The notes under the pieces are model-generated. The model did not search any database, had not been told where the DNA came from, and saw only the letters and a list, made by a program, of their open reading frames with translations. Source: Atherinomorus stipes (Eukaryota > Chordata > Actinopteri > Atheriniformes > Atherinidae). From it: a stretch of 64,000 bases of DNA. The first letter of the stretch is position 1, and each line of letters starts with the position of its first letter. Below, piece after piece: positions 13,897 to 32,820 of the stretch. A program made the position numbers and the translations under genes. The stretch lies in contig JALJCO010012867.1 in assembly GCA_023101725.1 (NCBI GenBank), positions 117,207 through 181,206 on the forward strand, written 5' to 3'.

Positions 13897-14133
13897 TGGG
13901 GGAGCGGGTAGCCTAGTGACAGCGTCATGGACCTTGGCGGGAGGACGCGGGTTCGAGTCCCTGACACGACATTCAGGTGACACACTGTGGATCTCTGAGC
14001 AAGGTCCTTAACCCCCACCAACTGCTCCCTGGGTGCCTCAAGTAGCAGCCTACTGCTCTCTGGTACTACTGTACAGAGCTGGGTAAAATACAGAGCCCTA
14101 ATTTCCCCCCGGGGATCTTAACAGTATAGTAAA
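13897..14133 (+). mobile_element. tRNA-derived SINE, second family
   Basis: The head reads GGGTAGCCTAGTGACAGCG (A-box region) and GCGGGTTCGAGTCCC (B-box region). A body segment with GAGCAAGGTCCTTAACCCC and CAACTGCTCCCTGGG follows, a core typical of vertebrate SINEs. The 3' end is ATTTCCCCCCGGGGATC plus an A-rich tail. No target duplication could be identified. It sits about 175 bp downstream of the other SINE in opposite orientation. Confidence 0.75.
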
Positions 14134-14494
14134 TAAAAAAAGAAGATGAAATACAGTAAGTTAAAAGAATAAGAGACTAATAATTAAAGAATCAAAGGGA
14201 GAAGGGAGATAATAATGAAATAAATGACAGATGATTTCTTGAGTCAATATACAGCACTTTACACAGAGAAGGATGCCATATTGTTACTTTTCAGAAGTAG
14301 ATCCATCTCTCATTGGATCATGTAACCTGTTGCTTTATGGCCCAGTTACTTCAAATTAGCTGGTCAAAGTGGTCTGAAAACACGATTCCAAAACACAAAT
14401 AGAGATTGTTTAATTTTATGGAAGTTGCATGGCCTGTGGAAAGTTACAGGTTTAGTGCCCATTATGGCCAAAAGTTACTCTGTATCTCTTTAAA

Positions 14495-15242
14495 GCAGAA
14501 CTAAGTAACTTATTCACCTCAGTAAATGCTTTTCAGGATCCCTGTGGGACAAACCAAAGTGTTTACAGAGAGATTCAATGTTTCCTAGCCTCCCCTCGGT
14601 GTCTCTGGTCTGTGAGCAGCACTTGCAAGTCTGCCTGAGCAGACCCGAACCAGATCTTGAGAAACCACTATACTTCACTCACGTCCCCTATCTACCGAGC
14701 TGCTTCCAGCGCTGGTTTGCACCAAAACCAGACTAAAAACTTGTTCTTTCGCCTCCCACCACCTAAACACCGGCTCCTGGCTCTCAAAACCAACTCTTTG
14801 CTGGACCAGAGTGAACCAGGTTCAGGTTCTCGTAGCTTGCGTTGCCTGGGCGCAGGGCGAAGCACCACCGAGCCTCATGGCCGAATAGGCTCAGTAATCA
14901 CTTGTTATGTTCACAAAAACTAAATAAAAGTTTGTATTCTTACCTGCTACCTCCCAACATCAGAGAAAAATATAATCCACGGCATATTTACCCGCAAAAC
15001 GCGGGTAAAATGTCTGGCTGCAGGAGACACAGGACTGCATTGAGCAGAGAGAGACGAGCTGCTGCTAACAACGTAGCAAAGTAGCATCAACAAGCTAGTA
15101 GAAGCTTAGAAATATATTCAGGGATATAGATTAGGGAAAGACAGGAAGAGAAGACGTCTGTGTTCTGTGGGGGTGTTGGAGGGGTACAAGCTTTACCATA
15201 GTGAAAGGACACCACTAGTGGGCTGAAGTTACTGAGTTCTGC
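14495..15242. mobile_element. Non-autonomous DNA transposon flanked by TTAAA, 748 bp
   Basis: The left end GCAGAACTAAGTAACTT and the right end read in reverse, GCAGAACTCAGTAACTT, form a terminal inverted repeat of about 17 bp with one mismatch. Both sides are bounded by TTAAA (14490-14494, 15243-15247), which fits TTAA-targeting groups such as Kolobok or piggyBac. It is more GC-rich than its surroundings and contains no recognisable transposase. The 88- and 80-residue open frames inside resemble nothing known to me. Confidence 0.72.
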
Positions 15243-15247
15243 TTAAA

Positions 15248-22254
<7,007 letters not shown>

Positions 22255-22450
22255 AATATGTCAGCCTCATCCTTTTCAGGGTTGCTACAGGCCTATTCCA
22301 GCTGTCATTGGGTGAGAGGCACACTTGGGATAGATCGCCAGTCTATCAGATAGATACAGAGAATTACTAACACTTATAGCAGCAGCAAGCCAGACAACCA
22401 AATGTTCAAACTTTTGAAAGAGAAAATTAGGACACCAGGAGAAAACCCAT
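22255..22450 (-). mobile_element. Diverged fragment of the same SINE family as 13315-13722
   Basis: CATCCTTTTCAGGGTTGC, GCCTATTCCAGCTGTCATTG, GGTGAGAGGC, GATCGCCAGTCTATC and, further on, AGGAGAAAACCCAT align in order with the 3' half of the better preserved SINE at 13315-13722. The tRNA-like head is missing and divergence is high, so this is an older, truncated copy. Confidence 0.72.
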
Positions 22451-22859
22451 ATATATATCATACAGTGTGTATGATATTGTATTGTTTGGTCAATTATATC
22501 CCACCTACCCATTTCACATAAATCTCACTATTCCTTGCTTTTATACCAGTTTTAATTTGTCTTTTGTATTTTATACAAAGGTTTTATCTGTATGTCTTTG
22601 CGCAGTGACCTTTGATGTTTTGATTAGGCCTTTTTAAAGATTCACAACATAACCCTTTTGACCTTAAAAATCTGCGTTTTTGGCTCGTTTTGATGGCACA
22701 CCAATATTCATTATGCTCATTTTTGAGTCGTCACTGCCCAGCGCTTTACGGAAGCCCAGAAACTGCTCTATGTAACTTTTGTATCTGGGATGTGGCTGTG
22801 ACGTTGCAGCTGGCTATTGGTTGCGCACTGCTTCACGCACTAGCAAACGGATATGAACC

Positions 22860-23030
22860 AGATATGAACACAGCAGATGTTTTGACCGTGCACCATGGTG
22901 GATTCGGCAAAGAAACACAAGGAAACGTTCCTGGAGGAATAGAGAAAAAGAGAGAGGATGGGGCAGAATGAGAGTCAAGACAAGACTGACTTTTACTGGC
23001 TGGAGTGCATTGATTATTCTCAACATTTCC
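22860..23030 (+). pseudogene. Possible fragment of a DNA-transposon gene
   Basis: CACCATGGTGGATTCGGCAA opens a frame reading MVDSAKKHKETFLEE before a stop (TAG) and frame disruption. Slightly downstream another frame gives RVKTRLTFTGW. An N-terminal lysine-rich segment followed by a short R-x-KTR-like motif resembles small teleost transposon-encoded proteins I have seen, but I cannot name the family. No terminal repeats were found. It may be chance. Confidence 0.3.
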
Positions 23031-24354
23031 ACTTTTGATATGATTCTTATGGCAGTTGCAAAGTATTTTCTTTCATTACATCAGGCATGTACAGTATTGG
23101 GCATCTACCACTGGTGTGGTGCTAAACAGCTAAATCTGGCTTGTTTCAGCTGAGGAAAAAGGATTTGGGCAATAGAGAGATGACGAGTCATTCTGATACT
23201 TGGCCAGTTGCTGAAAAGCAGTTCTCTCATCATGGGGAATGAACCATGTTCACTTGGTTCAACAGGCACAATTTCTAATCAGCCAGCTGCACTAATCAAC
23301 CTTTCTCGGACAATCCTGTGGCTTTTAGTGCTCAAATAGCCATACAGAGTTAATTAAAGAAGGGAGCAATAGAGTAGAATGGACTATAATAGGCTGACAA
23401 TGAGATTTTGGCACTTTTCATGTGATTACTGTTTCTACAGGCGAAGTGGAGGGGGTGGGGGGCAGACAGATTGAGGGAGAAAGTGAAGAATGCCCTCACT
23501 GCTCTTATTGGTTGATTAGGATTTCCTGCTTATCAGAGATAACAGGATATGATGTGCTTGGCGAGAGTGTATTTGCAAGCATTCATATGTGTTGGCTTGT
23601 GTGTGTGTGAGTGCATGTCAGTGAGGAAGATTTATGGTCTGCATGGTTACAATCACCCCACTAGTTAAGCCAAATTACCTCTGCTGTCTCATTTTGTTTT
23701 ACTTTTTTCCACTTTCTGCTGTCTTTTCCCTTTACACATGCACACACACACGCACGCACACGCCCACACGAACACAAGAATATGGATACCGGGCAAACAG
23801 GTGATTAAAAGGTCAGATCCATTAACAGGAAAATGGTAATTATAGGGGCCGTGATTAACAAAGATTACACATACACACGACTGTGAATGACCACACAATG
23901 CACAAACTCAGACTTGCATAAGTTGGCCTCATGAATGTAACTGAGAGTCTTGCATTCTGGCTTTTTTTTTTTAAACATATTGACTGAACAGGCACCAAAG
24001 CACGGCTTTTTAAAGAATGTGTGGCCATTTTTCCCACAGATTCTGATGATCAGATGTCATGCAACTTGTCCAGACAAGTTTAAGACTGTGAGTTTCACCA
24101 AGATCACCTTATTCAAGAAGGAAAGTATTTTTTTCTGTAGATATTTGTGAGAAGCTCTGTGAGTAAAGGAATCTTGCCAGACTGCAGCATGATCAAGGAC
24201 CATGATCTGGTTCAAAAACAATAGAATCCCTCAGTCCTTCTATATTATATTCTGACTCTGAATAGATGCGCAAATCATTAGCTGCTTTATATGGACAGGT
24301 ATTTAATATATCTAATTGAAACCATTACGATCAGAGATTTCTGACATCTTTACC

Positions 24355-24377
24355 TACACACACACAAATATATATAC

Positions 24378-24433
<56 letters not shown>
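24355..24433. repeat. Compound microsatellite (CA)n-(TA)n-(CA)n
   Basis: CA repeats, a long TA run, then CA repeats again. The whole array is close to self-complementary and could form a cruciform. Confidence 0.96.
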
Positions 24434-24561
24434 ATAATTCAAAATTAGGGCAGAAACACAGTGTTTGTTGCAATTCCTCTTAATTGTGTTATTTAATGTT
24501 TTTACAGTAGATGACATTATCTTTGATAATTGTGTTCCAAACACAAGAAACCAAATATTAT

Positions 24562-26187
24562 TAGTGCTGGCTAACAATAAAAAATTTTAATCGCATTATT
24601 CACATGAAATGTGAATTTATCACAATTAATCGCATAGTTAAGCGCAAGATTCTTTTATTCTTTAAAAATACTGGTATATGAAGAAAATACATTTGCTTTT
24701 ATTTTACAAGTTAAAGGCTAAAACCGAAGCCAGACACCGGGGACTAGTCCTGCACTCAGACCTGAATTTCAGCATTCAGACAGTTGTGAAGTCAGCCTGT
24801 TATCATTTAATGAACATCTGAAGGATTAAAGGTTCTCAGCAGGTCTTCTGCATTCATCTTGAGTCGACTGGACGATTGGAACCTGGTGCTTACAAGTCTC
24901 CCTATAAAGTTCATCAAACAACTCAGTTACTCCAGAATGCTGCTGATCCGGTCCTCAATACGACCAGGAACCTGGATCACAGAGCTCCAGTCCTCAGATC
25001 TTTACACTGACTTCCTGTTTGACAAAGAATTGACTTCTAAATCCAGCTGTTAGTTTACCAGCACTGATGGTTTGGGACCAAGTTTCTGTTTTCAGAATCG
25101 GAACTAAACCTGGAGAGGCAGCATTCAGTTTTTATCCTCCTTACATGTGGAACAAAGTCCCAGAAAAGCTGCAGGTCTCATGAAACTCTGCAGTTTTACA
25201 TCAAGGTTATAAAACTTTATTCACCACTGCTTTTTAAAACAACTGTTTATTTTATCTCTTGCATTTTCTTGCTTTATTTTAGATTTTTCTAAATGTCTTT
25301 CATTTCTTCATAAAGTTTGTTTTCTTCTGTAAAACATCTTAAATTGTGTCCAGCATGAAGTGTGCTGTAAGAATAAACTTGCCTTGCATTAGAAACTAAA
25401 CAGCTTTTAGCAGCAGTATCTTTACACAGTAATCTTAATTATCTTCAAAAATAATAGCCTAATAAAACAAAACATTTACGACAATGTGGAGTGAAAACTT
25501 CAGGATTTAGGCCTAAAAGTAAGTCAGCAGGATAAATAACACGACTGAGTGAAGCTGTCATCCCACAGACGAATCAACATCTGCCATCAGGTGAACTAAA
25601 CAGTGGGGTCCGTGGCCCCGTTTCCACGTTCCCAGTACCGCGGCCCTGATCACTGAATATATTTTCATCTTTTCACTAACTAGCTTAAAGCTACATCTGT
25701 AACCGACTGCAGCAGGTACTGCGGGTATCGCATTTAGCAGTAAAAGAAAGACCAGATTAAGAGCGCGGGCAGGTCGCTTCTTATCCATTTAATTCTTTGT
25801 TGACATGACAGGTGTTTTACTGCGGCTATGGGGTGCTGAGCTGACCGTGAGCTCCACGTGCAAACACTGCAAACCCCGCCCACCGCGCCTAACAACTGCT
25901 GCAGGAAGCTGAGCGGTTCTTCACTCTTTCTCTTTTCCTCTCTTTCTCGTCCCGTCCAGGAGCAGCTGAATGATGATCTGGCTGCTTTGCTGTAGGCTTA
26001 TTGGACAGATTTGCTTTGCCAAGAGGAGCTTTATAAATAAAAGGGTCTTCACTCTGATCCAAAGAGTTGGTGCCTCCCATGAGGCTTTTGTTGAAGGGGG
26101 TGGGGAACGATGCATTATTAAATATTTAATGGCGTTATTGAATTGATGCGTTAATGCACCGTTAATGCGTCGATATGCCCATCCCTA
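24562..26187. mobile_element. hAT-like DNA transposon with an internal LINE fragment, 1626 bp
   Basis: The left end TAGTGCTGGC is followed by AATCGCATTA and CAATTAATCGCATAG motifs. The right end read in reverse starts TAGGGATGGGC and is followed by CATTAACGGTGCATTAACGC. Both resemble a common fish hAT family whose ends carry AATCGC/GTTAATGC repeats. Flanks 24554-24561 (AATATTAT) and 26188-26195 (CATATTAG) share six of eight bases, compatible with an aged 8-bp duplication. No transposase frame. The interior from about 24838 to 25391 is a LINE 3' end. Confidence 0.65.
24838..25391 (+). mobile_element. 5'-truncated LINE 3' end (L2/Rex-like reverse transcriptase tail)
   Basis: Conceptual translation gives LDDWNLVLTSLPIKFIKQL and, in a shifted frame, LRSLHWLPV. 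This is the conserved C-terminal region after the reverse transcriptase in L2/CR1-type elements. WNKVPEKLQ follows, corresponding to the usual W-N-LP motif. The 3' end AATAAACTTGCCTTGCATT resembles the tail of such elements. Frameshifts and stops make it dead. It lies inside the hAT-like element at 24562-26187. Confidence 0.68.
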
Positions 26188-26195
26188 CATATTAG

Positions 26196-29063
26196 AAAAT
26201 ATTGTGACAGATCATACGTAGCAATTCAAACATGAATGCTAAAAAACAAAGTACATCATTTCTCCACTCTACCAGAGCTCCGTTAGAAACGGATGATGTT
26301 CATTTCTTTTGTAAAAACTTTGCCATTCTATCACCACTCTTGATGAAAATAAAAATCAGTGTCCATGGTATTGAATCCCTCAAGGATACAATGTCCCATT
26401 CAATCTTTTCCACAGTCATAATTTCAGATACATATGTAGCTGAATGTATTGTAGCCCATTTATATAGAAAACCAATAAATGTTCTTATATTCCCATTTTA
26501 GGGGGAAATAAAATTGGTATAGTATTCTGACAATTCTTTGTTAAATGATTTTTCTGTGATTTGAGCATCAATTTCTGTGTTTGTTTATTTAACAGAAAGA
26601 TCCTTAAATCTCCATTAAAAGTTTCTGTATGCCAGGTCCTTAAGAAAATATTCCTGATTTGCTTCACCAGCTATGATTCTGTCAACACTTAAATGTATGT
26701 AAAACCTTTGCTCATTAATTTCTATCCGTGTGTTTCCTGGTTTCATGTTGTTTTTTTCATGAAACAAAAGTTGAATTATTCATTCATCTCTTTTTGCTGA
26801 CAGACAAGCACAATATGACTGTGTCTAAAAATCTGCATACGTTTAATATTGCTCATCTTTCCTTTACAGCTCTGGTTCCTTTTGTCCTGCCATTGTATGA
26901 AGTTATCTTTCCTTGTTGTTGTCTGCAATTTGAAAAGGCTGGCATCTTACATCTTGTTGTCATAAGCGTTAAAAACCTGGTGAAATAGCATCACATAAAC
27001 GTTGAAGTGGAAGACGTGAGCGGGACAGCAAGTAGACTCCTGAGATTTCACCAGCTGTCTGAAAATGAATAATGCGTGAGTGCCAGTGGAGTGTCTGAGA
27101 GTTTTTGAACATGCATGGAGATGGATGGAATACAAGTACTAAATGATGGGGCATGCAACACATGTTTTTCTTTCCAGACTTTCATGCTTTTTGGAAATGT
27201 CTCGACTGAGGGTTTGATCAGTGCAGTATAAGCTGAGTACATGTTGCAAAGGTCAAACTCAAAATTGTCACAGATGTTAATATCCAAAGTAGGATCAAAA
27301 GACAAGAATCTTTAGTCATTGAATCAGTTCTTACACTAAGTCAGAATTGGGTTTTAGAGCAAAAGTCAGTCCACAGGAAATCAAGGAGATTCTCTGAAGC
27401 ATAATTAAGAGCGATTGAAAAGAATCTCAATGTGCCACTTGCTGATACACTACATTTAGCACAAATCAGCCAACCTTCCCTCTCAGACCTGGAAAGTCTG
27501 GTTAGATTTTTCAGATGTATAAGTGCAGGGTTTTGCTTCAATGCAAAGCTATTTGCAGCAACACACATCTCTGTAAAGAACAGAATCATGCATTAACAAA
27601 ATCATTAACAGTGCAAGTTTTATGGGACTGAAACCTCAAATTTACCATGCTACATTTCACATGTGGGTCACAGAATGGATTGGTGTATGTGAGGGTTAAT
27701 AAAGTGAGAGCCATAGGCTGCAGGCTTGTTATTAAACTAATGGAGGAGCAATTGTGTCGTTACTCAAGTGTGATGCAAATCGATCAGAGATTATATAGAC
27801 TTTAAACAATTATCTTCCATACATTATGTTTCTTTTGACATTTCAAATTAGTATAAAGGCTTGTTAGTATTGTGTTTTCTTCTTTAATATATTGTATCTC
27901 CTTCTTTGCCAGTCTCTCTTATCTAATATGTCATTAATGTGTTTATGTGATTTGGTTGTATCTGCTGCATTCAATCACATGATGAAAAGGTGCTAATTCA
28001 TTCTGCTTATTCAGATTTTGCATTGCAATCTGATGATGTTCATGGCCACATACAGTGTATATGCAAGTGTTTTTACATGAAGGAAGTGCAATGTCATGCT
28101 CATAGCAGCAGCTGAAGTTGCATCAGGTCACTGTATGAATATTTGATTAATCTAGTCTGCCAAACTGTCCATTCTATCCCGTGGCTATATTTGTTTTGTG
28201 CAAGCAAATCTGTTCCACTTGCTAAAATTAACCTCTTTACATTTGAGCAGATGCATGTCAACAGTCTGATTGAGGAAAGGAATAATCCTAATTAAATGTG
28301 GATGGGATGACCAGATTAGTTTTGTATGACACAGAGGTAAAAAAAATAAATAAAAAAGGAAACCAATGGAAGATATAAATGTCAAGTTAAGTGGGGTTTC
28401 AGAGAGGTTGCTGCCAGCAAGTTGGTCTTTTTGGTTTGACTTTAAATTGTGTATGTTTGTAAAGTTATGGTGTGAACGATTTGTATTTACATTGCAGCAA
28501 ACGTGCAAAAGCTTCCAAAAGTCAGAGACTACAAACAACAGCGTTTATGTTTCAGATTTACTTGAAACAATTTCACAAGAAAGTTAACTGTGATGCTAGG
28601 AAAAAGAGGCTATATATTTAGATACCTGTGGTCTGCAGCTATAAAATGTCCCTTTCCCCTCTAGAAATGCAAAAACATTTAAACTTGTGCTCCGTGCCCA
28701 AACCAGGTCCTTCTAACACAGCAGCAGCCTTTCATACTGTATACATGTACATGTCATAATTCACACGGTCAAAACGTCACAATGTGTCAGACACAGAACT
28801 GAATATATGACAGAGCAACTAAAGTACCAAAGAAAAGCAAAATCCTGATTAACATAAAATTAAACAAACTTAATAATCACCCCAGTTAAATCATTTTAAA
28901 TTATGCAGTGATTTGTGAGAGAAGATTCAGTGAAATGTGAAGAATCTGATGTTTCATGAATGCACCATTAGTGTTGTTTCGCACGATTAGCTACAGTACA
29001 GGTGTGATAGCCTGGATTTCAAACAAGAGGCTGCTAAAAGCTCTCAGTTTGAACTTTAATAAA
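26196..29063. other. Intronic stretch without recognised elements
   Basis: AT-rich sequence. Short open frames of 60-117 codons occur on both strands but none shows family motifs, and overlapping frames on opposite strands are equally open, as expected by chance. Confidence 0.5.
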
Positions 29064-29065
29064 TA

Positions 29066-30604
29066 CAGTGGGTACAGAAAGTATTCAGACCATTTTAAAC
29101 TTTTCACACTTTGTTTCACTGCAGGCACTTGCCAAAATCAAAAAAGTTCATTTTATTTTTAATTAATGTACATTTAGCACCCCATCTTGACAGAAAAAAA
29201 CCCCAGAAATGTAGACATTTTTGCAGATGTATTAAAAAAAAAAAAGAAGAAAAAGAAATATCACATGGTCAAATATATTCAGACCCTTTGCAGTGACACC
29301 CATATTTAACTCAGAGGCTGTCCAGTTCTTCTGATCCTCTTTCAGATAGTTCTACTCCTTCATTGGAGTCCAGCTGTGTTTAATTAAACTGAATGGACTT
29401 CTTTAGGCACACACCTGTCTATAAGACCTTACAGCTCACAGTACATGTCAGAGGAAATGAGAGTCATGAGGTCAAAGGAACTGTCCAAGGACCTCAAAGA
29501 CAGAATTTTAGTAAGGCACAGATCTGGACAAGGTTACAAAATAATTTCTGCAGCGTTAAAGGTACCTAAGAGCACTGTGGCCTCCATAGTCCTTAAATAG
29601 AAGAATTTTGGGACCACCAGAACTCTTCCTAGACCCGGCCGTCCAGCCACACTGAGCAATCGTGGGAGAAGAGCCTTGGTGAGAGAGGTAAAGAAGAACC
29701 CAAAGATCACTGTGGCTGAGCTCCAGAGATGCAGTAGGGAGATGGGAGAAAGTTCCACTAAGTCAACTATCAGTGCAGCCCTCCACCAGTCGGGGCTTCA
29801 TGGCAGAGTGGTCCAATGGAAGCCTCTCCTCAGTGCAAGGCATATGAAAGCCTGCATACAGTCTGCAAAAAAACACATGAAGGTCTCTCAGAATGTGAGA
29901 AATAAGATTCTCTGGTCTGATGAGACCAAGATTGAACTTTTTGGAGTTAATTCTAAGAGGTATATGTGGAGAAAACCAGGCACTGCTAATCACCTGCCCA
30001 ATACAACCCCAACAGTGAAACATGGTGGTGGCAGCATCATGCTATGGGGGTGTTTTTTCAGCTGCAGGGACATGATGACTGGTGGCAATTGATGGAAAGA
30101 TGAAAGCGGCCAAGAGCAGAGAGATCCTAGATGAAATCCTCTGCCAAAGTTCTCAGGACCTCAGACTTGGCCGAAGGTTCACCTTCCAACAAGACGACCC
30201 AAAGCACACAGTTAAAATAACAAAGGAGTGGCTTCAGAACAACTCTGGGACCATTCTTGACTGGCCCAGCCAGAGTCTGACTTAAACCCAATTGAGCATC
30301 TCTGGAGGGACCTGAAAATGGCTGTCCACCAATAATCCCCATTCAGCCTGACAGAACTAGCTCAAAAGGTGCTTCTACTCAGCACTGAGCAAAGGGTCTG
30401 AATACTTATGACCATGTAATATTTCAGTTTTTCTTTTTTAATAGATTTGAAAAAAAAAAAATCTACATTTCTGTTTTTTCTGTCAAGAGGGGGTGCTGAG
30501 TGTACATTAATGAGAAATAAAATGAACTTTTTTATTTTGGCAAATGGGTGCAACAAAACAGTGTGAAAAGTTTAAAGAGGTCTAAATACTTTACGTACTA
30601 ATAA
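29066..30604 (+). mobile_element. Tc1/mariner transposon, 1539 bp, inactive
   Basis: Long terminal inverted repeats of more than 200 bp: the left arm runs from CAGTGGGTACAGAAAGTATT to TATTCAGACCCTTTGC near 29293, and the right arm carries the same landmarks in reverse from about 30390. The left end abuts the TA at 29064-29065. On the right the last six bases have mutated but a TA follows at 30605-30606. Such long, internally repeated ends are usual in fish Tc1 families. The transposase inside is broken (separate entry). Confidence 0.93.
29457..30346 (+). pseudogene. Tc1 transposase pseudogene
   Basis: A DDE-type cut-and-paste transposase remnant. From ATG 29457 the frame reads a helix-turn-helix DNA-binding start (MRVMRSKELSKDLKD), then stops at TAG 29598-29600. 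The same frame resumes to about 30092 and includes the first catalytic Asp in WSDETK (GAT 29919). Near a run of six T (30053-30058) the homology moves to another frame, where two adjacent TGA codons (30073-30078) precede MAIDGKM and the second catalytic Asp in FQQDDPKHT. Near 30271-30282 it returns to the first frame, giving the catalytic Glu in NPIEHLW (GAG 30294). The C-terminal part expected after this appears shortened. At least one stop, two frameshifts and a tail deletion show it is non-functional. Confidence 0.93.
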
Positions 30605-30606
30605 TA

Positions 30607-32446
30607 TGTAGCTGTAACTACTTGAAGCACATTTTCTGTTCTGGTATCAACTACAAATGGGTTTGAATCAAATATATGAGTAGATATAAAAAAGGTTTAA
30701 TGATCACAATAACTCGGACAAATGTACATGCCAGAGTTGTAGAACAAACAGCAGAAGTTTCAGGTAGACTGAATGCTTACAGTATGTATGATTTTCCTAA
30801 AGCATTGCTGTGATGGAAGAGGAAGCAAGCTGATGCCCTGAAGCAGTTGGAAGAGCTGAAATAGAAGCATCTTTCTTTAGAAAACTGATCAGTGAGTGAA
30901 TCTATTATCTGAAAGGAAAGCACAACTTTGGGATGAACAAGCACAGGAGCCGTTTAGGGTTCTGGCAGACAGCATGCTGCCTCCTTTCAATGGCCACAGA
31001 CAAATACTGAAAAACTTACAGTAACTGTTTTATAGCTCGTCTTCCAAGCCTTGCAACTGTCAGGTGTTTCATGCTTCATCATTTTTACTTAAGTGTAGAA
31101 AAGCAATGCTGTCACAATGCTTGGTCAGTATGCTGTGATCTTGATGACTGCTCCATATTTTCTCTGTCAATAGTCTTGAATATCAGAACTTGGTGAGGAA
31201 GGCTGTCATACAGCCCTTTTAAATTGTGTTCTACTCCTTCGCTTTGGTCCAACATGAACCTATTCTAGGTTCAGCACTACTGCCTGTGTAAAGTTTTTCT
31301 AAATCATAGAAGACCCAGTTTAATTTTCCATGTGTCTGTTTGAACTCTGGGTTTGTTATAAATAAATCTGCCTTGAGTTTATTCCAAACTTCTGAAGTGG
31401 ACAGCAGGGCAAGAGCAAGGTTTATAAGTGTGAGCTGATTTTGCAGAAACACGTCACTGTACATATATGCATCATAATCAAGAGACATCAAATAAAGATG
31501 ATATGTAGAGGTCTGGAAAGTGTATTAAAGAATACACATTTTAAATTAAGTTTTTTTTTTTTTTTTTTAAAGGACAAAAGTTGCTGCAGGGGCACAGAAT
31601 CCAATAAACAGAAAACCAAATGTTAGACAATGCAGAAGATGGCAATAATGACATGAGCATACTTATCAAAAACTGTTTTCACACACACACTGCAGTCATG
31701 AAATTTTAAGATGTTCTGGAGGGGTGGCATGGGAGCGCTACGGTTCCACAGCATTTGTTCGGACATCTCGGAGGGATGTTATCCTGCCAAGTCGTACTTT
31801 AAACCTCTGGAGGACCATCGAGTGAGTCCGTGCATGGAAGCAGCAGTGCATCTTCCAGAGCATTTGCTAAGAGTGAGTTCACAGCAGTGAGAGTTGCTGC
31901 TTCATACTCTTATGTGCTGATCTGTGTGCTGCCTTTCACTCACTCCCTTTTGTGCAAATACTGCATGTGGTATTGAAATCAACAGAGAAAAAAAAAACAA
32001 GTGTCTAAAGAAATTCATCTGCCATTCTCTAAGTCCTGTGATGACAACAAAGTATTGCCTTGTGTCCTCGTCAGACAGACCTTCCCCTGCATCCACGTCC
32101 TTGCATCTTCAACTATGAATGCCAAATTCCCTCACTGTGACCCTAACATACCTGCAAAAAGAAAGAAAAAAAGTCTGAAAGGGCAGAAATATTAGAGCAA
32201 GTTATAATAAGGAAAAGTAACCAGAGAATATGTTGGAGAACATGGAGCAAACAAAGATCCCGAAGAAAAGAAGGGCACTCATTTATTTACTGACATCAGA
32301 AGGTACTTTTGTGTGGCAAAAATGATATATAATAATACTAGAAATAAATAAAAAAATACTAGTAATGTATAACAATGTTATAAAGGAGCAATGTATTGAA
32401 GAAAAAGTGGGGGAAATGTCCTTAATAGTTTTATTTCTTCAAATCT
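30607..32446. other. Intronic stretch containing one unexplained open segment
   Basis: AT-rich apart from a GC-richer island at about 31711-31890 that is open on the + strand (separate entry). A T tract lies at about 31552-31569 and a short CA run at 31681-31690. No transposon ends were recognised. Confidence 0.5.
31711..31890 (+). other. Unassigned 59-codon open frame in a GC-richer island, with donor-like sites
   Basis: From ATG 31711 the frame is open to TGA 31888-31890 and begins MFWRGGMGALRFHS. Two donor-like GTGAGT hexamers lie in it at 31822 and 31873, both at a codon boundary (phase 0). The downstream csmd3 exon needs two carried bases, so splicing from here into csmd3 would not keep the frame. 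I do not recognise the peptide. It could be a worn transposon fragment, a conserved non-coding element that happens to be open, or a first exon of a nested transcript. Confidence 0.25.
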
Positions 32447-32724
32447 TTAAAGCGCATCTTTCAGGTTGAATTTTCCACTGTAAGCTTTTTTTTAAAAAGT
32501 CTAAGAGACGTCGCCACATGAAGAAAGAGTTTTGCAAACATTTTTTTATATAGTGGTTTAACTCAATTTCGCATCACTAGCGATGCTAAATTGTCATCCA
32601 ATGACTCTGAACTGTGTGACGCATGACGCCATTTCAGGTAAACGAGTCTGAAAGCCAGCAGCTGTCAGATCAGTTTATGGCAGGAACGTCGGCAGGTTTG
32701 ATCTGAGGCCTCAGCAACATCAAC

Positions 32725-32820
32725 ATGGTGAATATGTGTGTGTTTGTGCAGGATGCACAAATTCAAGTCTCTCTGGACATCTGTCCACTTTTCCTGACAA
32801 GAAGAGCCTCCTTTTACTAG
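32725..32820 (+). pseudogene. Degraded THAP-domain N-terminus of a transposase
   Basis: ATG 32725 opens MVNMCVFV. After a one-base frame change the following reads GCTNSSLSGHLSTFPDKK. Cys-x(n)-GC-TNS and the later FPDKK have the spacing of the start of a THAP zinc finger. The later Cys and His of the finger are not visible and the original frame stops at TAG 32818-32820. The call rests on a short match plus the TTAA-flanked element around it. Confidence 0.42.

Noticed and set aside
24378..24422. CRISPR-like or operon structures anywhere in the window
   Set aside because: The only regularly repeated sequences are eukaryotic microsatellites and the 29-bp direct tandem array. There are no spacers and no prokaryotic gene organisation.
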